From positions 4,286,198 through 4,350,197 of the forward strand of contig ML679960.1 in the NCBI GenBank assembly GCA_007922225.1: a DNA stretch of 64,000 nt, in the 5' to 3' direction. This DNA is from Emydura subglobosa. Lineage: Eukaryota; Chordata; Testudines; Chelidae. The translations under genes were made by a program, and so were the position numbers. Of this stretch, positions 47,505 through 57,400 are shown piece after piece (position 1 is the first letter of the stretch; the number at the start of each line of letters is the position of its first letter). The notes below the pieces were generated by a model. It made no database searches. It was not told the origin of the DNA and worked only from the letters and a program-made list of their open reading frames with translations.

Positions 47505-48110
47505 TTAGTTTCTGTTCCTTATCCCTCCTGTATCATATAACAAAGTACATGAGAGCTCAATCTCCTCTCTCCATGCAGTATCAAAGCAAAATGAGCATTT
47601 ACTGGAGCTCCCCCTCTCCTGCACGCCAGAGCCAGAGTTCTGGGACTGGTTAGACCCCTCCAGAGTCAAAAAGAAGTCTTGACTCCCCGTGCCATCGGAC
47701 GACCCCGTCATGTGCTCCACATCATCCTTCAGCTCCACTTCCTTGTTACTACTTTGTCCTCAGGGCTGAATCCACTTGCCACTTCCTCCAGTCTCCCCAA
47801 AGGATCCACGGTGCTCTTGGCGCTGGAAGTGGGGTCATTGCAGAGGATGGTGTGCAGCTCCTTATAGAAGTGGCATGTCTTTGGCGCTGCACCAGAGCAG
47901 TGGTTGGCCTCCCTTGCCTTCTGGTATGCCCGCCTCAGCTCCTTGATCTTAGCATGGCACTGCTGTGTCCCTCTCGTGTCCCTTCTCCTGCATGCCACTA
48001 GCAATCAGTCCATAGGTATCAAAGTTCCTACGGCTAGAGCGAAGCTGCGACTGCACAGCCTCCTCTCCCCATAGACTCAGAAGATCCAAGAGCTCCAGTG
48101 TGCTGCACGT
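47505..48110 (-). pseudogene. Harbinger-associated Myb/trihelix protein remnant
   Basis: On the minus strand the segment reads LLDLLSLWGEEAVQSQL (48090 down), RRNFDTYGLIASGM, then in a shifted frame AKIKELRRAYQKAREANH, TCHFYKELHTILCND, and further a C-terminal acidic/Ser part. This order is that of the Myb/SANT-like (trihelix) DNA-binding proteins found with Harbinger transposases and as many reptile MSANTD-like genes. The longest intact frame is 47729-48004 (91 codons). At least one frameshift near 48000 splits the DNA-binding domain. Confidence 0.7.
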
Positions 48111-48400
48111 GGGAGGGCATCTGCTGCAGAAAGCCGGTGTGGTCGACTGGGAAGATGCTGTGTGAACTGTGCATGCCGAGCAAACAGGAAGAGGAATTTC
48201 AAAAATTCATGGACCTTTAGACAGAGGTGGGGCACATATGTACCTTCAGGGCATTGGAGGTCGAACTGCTGACCAGAACAGTTAGGATGGGCATTGTGGG
48301 ACACCTTCTGGAGGCCAGTTAGGGCAACATAAACAAGGGCAGCGTCTACACTGTTGCTACGTCGCTCTTTTAGACTTATTCAAATTTCAAAACCTCAGGG

Positions 48401-48680
48401 TAGTGAATGCATAAGGATCAATGTGCTAAATACCAGAGAGGGGGTACCTGTGGGCATCTGTTACAGAACACAAAATCAAATCAGAGAATAGGATGAGTTA
48501 CTCCTTGAGCACCTGTCTGTAATGTGGGGAAAGAAAAATTGTGGTGGTATGGACTTCAGGTTGGGAGACATATATTGGAGATTTTATGCAGCTAGGATTA
48601 AAAACTCCAATGAAATTTTAAAGTATAGTTGTTTTCTGAACATAAAAGATGTTCACCCAAGATGAAGTAATTGTATTTTG
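48401..48680. other. No gene seen
   Basis: A short stretch between Harbinger-2 and the endogenous retrovirus, without a supported feature. Confidence 0.4.
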
Positions 48681-48684
48681 GACT

Positions 48685-49268
48685 TGTTGTGGAAAAGATC
48701 ACACAGCTTCTCTTTTAGGGTTAGATCGAGCAGAGCTTTATTCTGACAGACGCATACAGAGCTATGGCCATAGGGGAATCCGCACCGCTTCAATTCAGCC
48801 CGCAATACTGCCGAGGTGAATGAACCCGATATCGGGACGCTTATTTAGCGGGAGGGGGTTGGAGAGGAGACGAGACACAAAAGGGATCCTCCAAAGTTAC
48901 AGGAGTCCAAACTCTAGGCCCGTCCACTGACCGAGGCTAAGGTGTCTTGGACAACGGATCTATGGAGGCCCATAATCCAGAGAAGGGGAGGGGGTAGCCT
49001 TGCGGCTGCAAACACTCCACCTGTCCGTTGGGTCACTGGGTTCAGGCAAGCCCCCCTTGCAGTTGACTCACACCGGTCATCGCCAACAAGGCTCGCAGTG
49101 GAATCAGGGTGGCTGGAACTTGCCTTAGTCCAAGACCTGGTCAACGGCTCATTTAGTCAAACACAATCATTTGGGACTCACTCATTTTTCTTAGCACCCC
49201 TTAATGTGCTGCTGGGTGTAATGCTTCAAAACTGCTGAGTGAGGACCTGATAGTGTCTTCAGCCCACA
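48685..49268 (-). repeat. 3' LTR of the deleted provirus (boundary uncertain)
   Basis: Read on the minus strand, R-U5 contains an AATAAA signal (48737-48743 region) and ends CCACAACA at 48685. The U3 part is unlike that of the 5' LTR: it has CTAAATAAG as a TATA-like box near 48839-48847 and is GC-rich. The inner boundary is placed at 49268, where CCCACA could be its TG start, but this is a guess. Confidence 0.6.
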
Positions 49269-49300
49269 GTATGAACCCCTAGATTCTCCCTGTGTGTTTT

Positions 49301-49336
49301 TCAGAGACAGACAGACAGACAGGATAGACAGACAGT
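49301..49336. repeat. (CAGA)n microsatellite
   Basis: A CAGA/GACA tetranucleotide run with one interruption (GGATAGACAG), read directly. It lies in the retroviral leader. Confidence 0.85.
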
Positions 49337-49502
49337 TTTTTAAAGCTCACCTCGACCCTTAACAAAGTTTGGATCTCGCTTAGCTGTTTCTCGCATAGGA
49401 AGCCTACGGGCAGCCCTCCTCCGAAACCCCGAATAGAGATTTAAAAGGTCTCTTACCTTCTGAGTGGCGCCTGGGGTTTCCTGGACGATACCAGAGCTTG
49501 GA

Positions 49503-49521
49503 GATCCGAGTCATGGCACCA
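49503..49521 (-). other. Retroviral primer-binding site, tRNA-His type
   Basis: On the minus strand, three bases after the LTR end, TGGTGCCATGACTCGGAT matches the complement of the 3' end of tRNA-His with one difference (A where the usual site has G). Provirus families primed by tRNA-His are known, for example the H group of class I elements. Confidence 0.8.
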
Positions 49522-49524
49522 AAT

Positions 49525-49963
49525 TGTCGTGGAAAAGATCACACAGCTTCTCTTTAGGGTTAGATCGAGCAGAGTTTTATTCTGACAGACACACACAGAG
49601 CTATGGCCATAGGGGAGCCCTGGACAGCACAGGGTTTCTGTGCTGCTGTCAGGAGTCTCCGTACAGGTTTGGATGCCTGTGGCTTATATAGGATAACTCT
49701 TCACATACTGATCGCATAGTGGAGTTTTCCATTGCAAAAAAAGTCTAATGGCTACTTCCTTATCTATTACACAAGCCCAAGGCTACCTCCTTATCTGTTA
49801 CAAGAATAGCTAGGAGCGATTACAAAAGCAGCTAGTTTCGAAAACAGCTTAAAGCGCAATCAACAGTTTTCAGTGGGTTTTTCCACCCATAGTCATGCTA
49901 ACTTACATTTCCATCACTCATTTCAGTGTAAGGCCTACCAGGCCTTGCTTTTGTGCTTCCACA
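49525..49963 (-). repeat. 5' LTR of the deleted provirus
   Basis: The 439-bp LTR on the minus strand starts TGTGGAAGCA at 49963 and ends CCACGACA at 49525. It has a CTATATAAG TATA box near 49683-49691, an AATAAA signal near 49576-49582 and a U5 of about 50 bases. Confidence 0.8.
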
Positions 49964-50029
49964 GACTTCTGTGACAGAAAAAGATGAATCAATCACTTGA
50001 CTTGAAATTTGTGTTGCCTAGGATCCAAT

Positions 50030-51545
50030 GATCATGACCCATATTGAATGTAATCAGGTTTGCGGAGGAGAATCCTAACAGGAACATAAATTCCTGGTGC
50101 TTCAAAAGGGCTAATTTCACAAAGCTGAAGAAAACTGAGTGAAATTTAGACAGAAAAATGTGAGTGAAAATTGGGAATTCTTTAAGAATATTATGTGGCC
50201 AAAAAGCCACAAAACAAGGAAGAGAATAAATTTGGCTAAAAGTCCATCTGGGTTCAGAGGCAAAGTGAAGGCAGCAAATAGAAATAAAAAATATATATAA
50301 CAAATGAAAATAATGGAAAATAGACAACCATCATATATAAGAAGGTATGAAATGTAGACAATTGATAAGGGAACCTAAACACATCATAGAAAAATCCTTG
50401 GTTAGCAGTGATAAGGACAATAAGGAAGAGGTTTTTTTAAATACCTTCAGAACAAAAAAAAAAAAAAAAAAAAAAAAATCCTAGCAACAGTATAGGTCCA
50501 TTTTTTGATGGAAATGGTAAAGTTGTTTATAATGCAGAAAAGGCAGAATTAATCAATATATATTTCATTGTTTGAAAGAAAAAAGTGATGTATCAGATGA
50601 ACATGATTATTTAGTAACCAAGGAGGGCATTAAAAAACATCTAGTAGGGATAAACATTTTAAAATAAGCAGTCCTGGTTAACTTTTTAGGACAAGAGTCC
50701 TAAAAACGCTGGCTGAAGAGATCTCTGGCCCACTGGTGTTCTTTTTTAATCAATTTTAGAGTACTAAGGAAATTCCAGAAGAGTGGAAGAGTGCTAATGT
50801 TGCACCAATATTCAAGAAGGATAAGTAAGATGAGCCAGGTAATTACAGGGAAGCTAGCCTGACATTAATTTTGGGTAAATGAATTGAAAAGTTGATATGG
50901 GATTCAACTAATAATGGATAGGAATATAATTAATGCCAGTCACCTTGGTTTTATAGAAAATGGGTCTTGTCAAACAAAATTGATTTCATTCACTGATGAG
51001 ATTACAAGTCTGATTAAGGTAACTGTGTAGATGTAATAGACGTAGACTTTGGTAAGAATTAGTAACACAACATTCTGATTAAAAATTAGCACTCTTCAAT
51101 ATCAATAAGGAACACACGAAATGGGTTAAAACTGGCTAATGGACAGACCTCAAAAGTAGTTGTCAATGGCAGGGGATCTTTGAATGGGGGTGTTTCTAGT
51201 GGGGTTCCACAGGATTTGGTACTAGGCCTGATGCTATTCAACATTTTCCTCAATGATCAGGAAAATCTCTGCTGATAAAATGTGTAGATGATAGGGACTG
51301 GCAGAATGGTAAATAATGAGGAGGACAGATCAGTCATAAAGAGCAATCTGGATTGCTTGGTAAGATAGGCCTATTCAAACAAAAGGTGTTTTAATACAAC
51401 GAAAGGCAAGGTCATACATCTAGGAACAAGGAATGCAGGCCATACCTACAGAATAGGGGCCTGTGTCCTGGAAAGCAGTGACTCTTAAAACAATGTAGGT
51501 ATCATACTGCACAAAGCAACTCAACATGAACTCCCTGTGTGATCC
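50030..51545 (+). mobile_element. CR1 LINE copy A (5'-truncated, heavily mutated)
   Basis: Plus orientation. Successive CR1 reverse-transcriptase words are visible: EEWKSANVAPIF (50776-50812), GSCQTKLISF (about 50964), then GVSSGVPQDLVL (about 51190-51225) and the following LFNIFLNDQ. Numerous stops and indels are present. A 25-base A run at 50454-50478 interrupts it. It ends near 51545, where a second CR1 copy begins and repeats the reverse-transcriptase region. Confidence 0.8.
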
Positions 51546-52772
51546 CAGTATGGATTTGTCAAGAGTAAATCATGTCAAACCAACCTGATATCTTTCTTTG
51601 ACAGGGTAACAAGCCTTGTGGATAGGGAGGAAGTGGTAGATGTGGTATATCTTGACTTTAGTAAGGCTTTTGTTACTGTGTAGCATGACTGTCTCATATA
51701 CAAACTAGGGAAATGCAACCTAGATGGAGCTACTATAAGTTGGGTGTATAACTGGTTGCAAATCATTTCCAGAGAGTAGTTATCAGTGATTCACAGTCAA
51801 GCTAGAAAGGCATATTGAGTGGGCTTCTTCAGGGATCATTTCTGGGTCCGCTTCTGTTCAATACATTCATCAGTGATTTAGATAATGACATAGAGAGTAC
51901 ACTTATAAAGTTGGTGGACAATACCAAGCTGGGAGGGGCTGCAAGTGCTTTGGAGGATAGGATTAAAATTCAAAATGATCTGGACAAACTGGAGAAATGG
52001 TCTGAAGTAAATAGGATGAAATTTAATAAGGACAAATGCAAAGTACTCCACTTACGAAGGAACAATCAGTTGCACATATACAAAATGGGAAATTAGTACT
52101 GCAGAAAGGGATCTGGGGGGATGTCATAGTGGATCACAAGCTGAATATGAGTCAACAGTGTAACATTGTTGCAAAAAAATCAAACATCAGTCTGGGATGT
52201 ATTAGCAGGAGTGTTGTAAGCAAGACATGAGAAGTAATTCTTCCGCTCTATCTACTCTGTGCTGATTAAGACTCAGCTGGAGTATTGTGTCCAGTTTTGG
52301 GAGAGATGTGGACAACTTGGAGAAAATCTAGAAAAGAGCAATAAAAATGATTAAAGGTCTAGAAAACATGATCTACGAGGAAAGATTGAAAAAATTAGGT
52401 TTGTTTTATCTGGAGAAGAGAAGACTGAGAGGGGACATGATAACCGTTTCAAGTACAGAAAAGATTGTTATAAGGAGGTGGGAAAAATGGTTTTCCTCAA
52501 CCTCTGGAAATAGGACAAGACGCAATGGACTTAAATTGCAGTAAGGGCGGTGTAGGTTGAACAGTAGGAAAAACTTCCTAACTGTCAGGGTAGTTAAGCA
52601 CTGGAATAAATTGCCTACAGAGGCTGTGGACTCTCCATCACTGGAGTTTTTTAAGAGCAGGTTAGACAAACACCTGCCAGGGATTCTCTAGATAACTTAG
52701 TCCTTCCATGAGTGCAGGGGACTGGGACTAGAAGATCTCTCGAAGTCCCTTCCAGTCCTATGATTCTATGAT
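51546..52772 (+). mobile_element. CR1 LINE copy B
   Basis: Plus orientation. It starts within the reverse transcriptase (SYDFFDRVTSLVDREEVV-like wording near 51590-51640, then VVYLDFSKAF), continues with the open stretch 51815-52096, and runs through the 3' non-coding tail to TTCCAGTCCTATGATTCTATGA (about 52750-52771), the family's typical 3' end. Confidence 0.9.
51815..52096 (+). pseudogene. CR1 reverse transcriptase fragment
   Basis: This 93-codon open segment reads GLLQGSFLGPLLFNTFISDL, then LVDNTKLGGAASALEDR and KDKCKVLHLRRNNQLH. It is the thumb-side part of the CR1 reverse transcriptase, which copies the element's RNA at the insertion site. The catalytic F/YADD box is replaced by LVDN, so even this best-preserved frame would be inactive. 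Upstream stops (including TAG at 51681) also break the protein. Confidence 0.85.
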
Positions 52773-52970
52773 GCTGTGGCAAAAAGAGCAAATGGAATCC
52801 TTATATGATATGGAGGGGATTAGGAGGAGGGAGGTAATTTAACCTCTGTATATGGCATTGGTGAGACTGATACTCATGTCCATATTTTTAAAAAAAGAAG
52901 ATGCAGAAAAGCGCCACAAAAATGATTTGTGGGCTGGAGACAATGCTGTACCATCAAAGACTTAAAGGGC

Positions 52971-53484
52971 TAGCTCCACGGAGGGGGCTTATGCTCAGCT
53001 TTGCGATACCTAACATTAGACACCTTGCTGCCTAATGGAATCCACAGCTCTGAGTTAGGTGCCCAAGGTCAGTTTTGATGCACGGGGAAAATTGGGCATC
53101 TAAGGGAGCCACAAAAGCCAGCAAAGTGAGCAAGGAGGTGCCTAAACTAGTCAATAGGAAATGATGAGCTGATGGGTGTGGTCTTATCTCTGCCCCTCTA
53201 AGGGAGTTAGGCACCTAAATCCGGGTCAGAGAGAGGTGCCCAGCTCCACTTGCCTGGCAACCGTTGTGACACAGAGGTCCTTTGGTAATGAGTGCCCTGC
53301 TCTTTGCAAACAACTCACCTCAGACCTGACAAACTCATTACTAAACACATGTCTTGCAGGATATTTATCCATGAAGAATAACATATAAGGTATCTACAGA
53401 AGAATTGTAACGTGTCAAAAGTCATAATCATTGGGATGTATGTATGGGTAATATTTAAGGAATAATTTATTTGTAGTGCACATT
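52971..53484. mobile_element. Unclassified insertion in CR1 copy C
   Basis: About 0.5 kb not belonging to CR1. It contains GAGTTAGGTGCCCAAGG and GTTAGGCACCTAAATCC, wording of an old repeat widespread in sauropsids with 'TTAGGCxCCTAA' palindromes. The ends are imprecise and no target duplication was found. Confidence 0.4.
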
Positions 53485-53656
53485 ATGCTTTATGGACTTG
53501 GTTAAGTAATGCTCAACCTATTTAGCTTATCAAAAAGAAGATTGAGATGTGACTTGATTAGTGTATAAATACCTTAATAGGGAGAAAATATGGGGTATTA
53601 AAGGGCTCTTTGATCTAGTGGAGAAAAGCATAACAAGAACCAGTGGCTGGAAGCTG

Positions 53657-53805
53657 CTGCTTCTCTGTGTATGCACAATGTGCCTCACGTGGCACATGAC
53701 CATGATTTATCACTGAATTCGGTCTGCTGGTTGGATCATTAGCTTCCCTGGCTCAGGCCGGGCACTGACGGGGAGTGCGATGTGACACTGATCCATGCCC
53801 CCTCA
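53657..53805. mobile_element. Small insertion (149 bp) with 10-bp target duplication
   Basis: CTGGAAGCTG occurs on both sides (53647-53656 and 53806-53815), and CR1 sequence continues across as if uninterrupted. The inserted unit is GC-rich (GGCTCAGGCCGGGCACTGAC) and belongs to no family I recognise. A long target duplication suggests a retroposed SINE, yet no A-tail is seen. Confidence 0.65.
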
Positions 53806-53927
53806 CTGGAAGCTGAAGCCTAATAAATTTGTATGAAAAAAAAGGCAGGGTTTTTTCCTGTTAACAATGAGGGCGATTAACCATTGGAACAAACTACCAG
53901 AGAAAGTGGTGGATTCTCCATTTCTTG

Positions 53928-54232
53928 GGCTCCATCTGCACTTGGCGCTAGGGGTGTGATTCTCAGCTTGCATAGACATATTTCTGCTCTCTTATCCAAA
54001 TAGCACACTCCAAATAGCGTAGCTGTGATGGCATGGGCTACCTGCCCTGAGTATGTACCCATGGGGTACAGATGGGTTTATAGTTGAGGTAGCTAGCTCA
54101 TGCTGCTGCTTGCTTCTGCCATGCTGCCATGACTACTTTGCTATTTTTAGCGCCCTAGCTCAATGAGAGCTAGCACAAGTATGTCTATGTGATCTGGGAA
54201 TCCGACCCCTAGCTTCAAGTGTAGACATAGCC
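53928..54232. mobile_element. MITE inserted in CR1 copy C
   Basis: The ends are inverted repeats of about 30 bases: GGCTCCATCTGCACTTGGCG (53928 on) and, on the other strand, GGCTATGTCTACACTTGAAG (from 54232), both continuing to CTAGGGGT. It is a 305-bp non-autonomous element of the same 'TCTACACTT' terminal type as the nest at 40465-41528. A clear target duplication is not seen. Confidence 0.8.
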
Positions 54233-54408
54233 AATATGTCTTCAACTGAAGACTGCGTGCATTTCTGAAAGATCGGTGTTAGCCAAACAAAAGTTATTGG
54301 GCATGGGAGTAACTGGATGAAACTCTATGATCTGTGATATACAGGAGGCCAGCCTAGATGAGCTGATGGTCCATTTTAATGGCCTTAAAAGCTATGAATC
54401 TCTGATAC

Positions 54409-57400
54409 CATTTAGAACAGAAATCCATACTAATGCCACGTATATTATTATTTGCACTGCTGAAAACTAAGCTTGCTGAAGTATATTTGTTAGCTTTGTG
54501 CCTTGCAGCCATAAGATTAAAAGCTTAATTCTTCCGCTGCTGTAAATATGACTTGTGAATACTTTCAAACCCATCCATGTTTTTAGCTTCAGAGAAGTTC
54601 ATTAAGAAACTGGGATGATGAAGCATGCTGGACTTTGTGTGTTAAGTAATGCACAACCAGAAAACTGCACACAATGAATAGATGATTTATTCGACTAATA
54701 ACACATGCCTCGTAGAACACATGCCTCTTTTCGCTAAGAAAGAGTTAAACAAAACATTCATGCAGTATAAACTTTGCTCTTTAGCATTAAAATGCACTTT
54801 ATTCATACTGTAGATTTCTCTTTCAGCCATGGCTATTGTTTGTCACTAACAGCTAGCTTTTGTGAAGTTAATAAATGTGCATAATAAGGACATAAAGGTA
54901 TGGAGAAGTAATACTGTAATCCTTTTGTTTGGATAATCAGTCTAATGTATGCAAATTAAACCTTATTAGTACTAGGGTTTTGTGTCTGCTTATCAAAATG
55001 TGCCATTTTCATGAAAATTGGAAGTCCATTATATAAAGTTATTATTAACAATCATTTAGGAATTATATACGGTATGCAAATTAAAGTTGATTACAACTAA
55101 TTAAGGGCTTTCTTTGTTATTTGACCTTGTCTGCTTTTTATGTAAATATGTTTCTTTTGGTCTGGCATATTTTTAGACTCAGAAAAGTATATTAAGACAA
55201 GTTACATTATGTATTTTTTAATATATTTTTGAGTTGCACAAAAAGCCCCTTGCTATTGTCTAAGCACTTCATTTCACAGAGACATTCTGTATGATAATAT
55301 GCAGATACATGTGCCTGGAGGTTATTGGACAGGTCTGTAAGGAAGACCAGAGGTACAATCTCAGTAATAGGGAACAATCACAGTTTGAAGGCCATTCAAT
55401 AGTTTAATGGAAAACAATTAAAAAAAAATCCAGTTTGAGATATAAACAGCCTTCATGCCAGAAAACCCTTTGTTCCTCTATTCATTGAACTGAGTAAACC
55501 TTGGGTTACAGACTTCAGATATAGCAGGTAAGAAATGATCATTCCCTACTTACAAGGTGTATTGCAGAACTTAATTGTTGACTCTGTCCCCTGAAAACCC
55601 TGAGCTAAGCATAAATGACTTTAACACAGAAAATGTAGCAGGTCCAGGAACAACTGCCTCCAGGAAGATTTGTGTAGCTGTCAGGAAAAGAGAAAGCTAG
55701 GCATTAAATGAAATGAGAAAATATAATTGTAGGGGACTTCTGTATGTTGAATAAAAATATTATTCAAAACCATGATGCGGTTTTGCTGTGTTTTATAGAT
55801 GTAAAAAAGAAAACTGATGGGTGAGCCACTCACCAGTGTGCAGGGTGTGAGGTGGTATATTTAGTTGCATTCAGAAAGAGATATGTAATCAATGACTTAA
55901 TACTTTCAAGGGCCTTCAAATCTGAATCTGAGATGAAGAAAGAAGAAAGACAGAGGAAAAAAGGGATAATGAGAATTGTGAGAAGAGTGACATAAATCTG
56001 TGGGCTCTGTTCTGGATTTCCACATTTATATGGTGGATTTTGCCACTCCTCTGTGTCCTGAATGGATGTGTAAACTCTAATTCAGGAAAATACTTGAACA
56101 TGTGCTTAAGCACCCACCCAGAATAGGGATGTTTCCTGAATCAGGATCTGTATTCTGCTCTGCCTGTATCTAAGATGTACAGAGGTCAGTAAAGCAAGTT
56201 GCAGAAGTTTTGCTGGATGGACATTTGAGGGACTGGTCCTGTGTAGCTGCAAGGGCATGTGTTGGGAAGGGACAAGTTGCTAAGAGGGTGTATGCAAGTA
56301 CTATGAGACAGGAGCACTGTCAATGTGTGAAGTTAGCGTTAGTGTCCCTTGTGACACTGGCAGACCAGGTGCCAGCTCATCCTGAAGCTCCAGGCCAATT
56401 CACTTAGGTATTAGTATAGATCAAAGTGATTGTTACATGTATGAGTGTTTAAATTTTGAAAACTAATGGGATGATACAAGCATTATTTTTACTCATCTGG
56501 TCCCATTATAATGTAGTAGCAGACACTTACATTGTATACACCCCTGTAAATAAATAATCCATCAAAGGAGAAAGAAGCATTGTGGAATACAAATGAAGAA
56601 CTTTAACAGAAGAATGCTAATTTCAAAGCAAGGGGTCATTGCGTGTGATGATTGGAGGTCAAGACTCAAAACACATTCCTTACTCTCCATCATCAAAGGA
56701 AAAGCCCACGTGGGTAGTGACACTGTCAGCTTGTTTTCTGTGAGAAGAAGTTATAGGAATGGATTCAAGGAAAGATCCTTTATCTCTGAACTTTTTGGAC
56801 TCTTACTGAGGAGATAAGAAATATAAAGTGGAGATCCCTAGAAACAATCTGGGTACCCTGAAAAGATTTTTGGGAAACTGGCAGTTTATTACATCACTGC
56901 CACCATTTGGAATTACAAACTGTGACTCACCTATACATATATTTTACTTGCTTTAACCTCTCAATAACTCTCATTTCCTTTTCTTAGCTAATAAACCTTT
57001 AGTTAGTTTACAATAGAAATGGCTACCAGCGTTGTCTTTGATGTAAGATCCAGAGTATCAATTGATCTGGGGTAAATGACTGATCTCTTGGGACTGAGAG
57101 CAACCTGATGTGGTGTGATTTTGGGTTTAAGTGACCTTTTATCACAAAGTCTGGTTTTTCTGGGAGGCAGGATAGGTTGGAGAGTGTAAGGGGACTATCT
57201 GTGACTCCATGGTAAGACAGGTACAATGATCCAGGAAATGATCTTCATGAAATCTAATTGTAAAACACACCACCAGGGTGTCTGCCCTGTTTCCTGGCAG
57301 TCTGCCCTGAGATAAGCACTCACAGTTGTTAGCCACTCCAGACAGCGTAACATCTCTAAAGGTTGCAGAAGGTGGCTGGACAAGGGTGGGTCTTGGTCCT

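Larger units (their letters stand above)
44574..48400. mobile_element. Harbinger-type DNA transposon 2 (decayed; right end uncertain)
   Basis: The left end (GGGCCATTTCTATATTAGAG, then TTAAGTTACGTTGACA) is a diverged form of the Harbinger-1 terminus. Inside are a plus-strand transposase remnant (44914-46030), a CR1 tail inserted at 46565-46750, and a minus-strand Myb/trihelix remnant (47505-48110): again two convergent genes. The right end lies near GCGTCTACACTGTTGC (about 48342-48357), but a matching terminal repeat is not clean. Confidence 0.7.
48685..49963 (-). mobile_element. Internally deleted endogenous retrovirus (minus orientation)
   Basis: Two LTR-like segments share their first 92 or so bases (48685-48777 and 49525-49615), starting TGTTGTGG or TGTCGTGG. 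The outer boundaries are TG and CA, and identical GACT tetramers (48681-48684 and 49964-49967) flank the whole, as target duplications of a class I (gamma-like) retrovirus would. A primer-binding site follows the upstream LTR. Only about 230 bp of leader remains between the LTRs; no gag, pol or env is present. It is replication-dead, old and noncoding. Confidence 0.85.
52773..54408 (+). mobile_element. CR1 LINE copy C, split by several later insertions
   Basis: CR1 3'-region sequence is recognisable in pieces: 52773-52970 (AAGATGCAGAAAAGCGCCAC), about 53485-53656 (ATTTAGCTTATCAAAAAGAAG), 53806-53927 (GGGCGATTAACCATTGGAAC) and 54233-54408 (ATGTCTTCAACTGAAGACTG ... TGATATACAGGAGGCC, elision mine). 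The pieces are in order and in one orientation, so they are one element separated by insertions. Confidence 0.8.

Noticed and set aside
48685..49963. Retroviral protein-coding genes
   Set aside because: Only about 230 bp remain between the LTRs. Open frames there (for example 48942-49238) show no gag, pol or env motifs.
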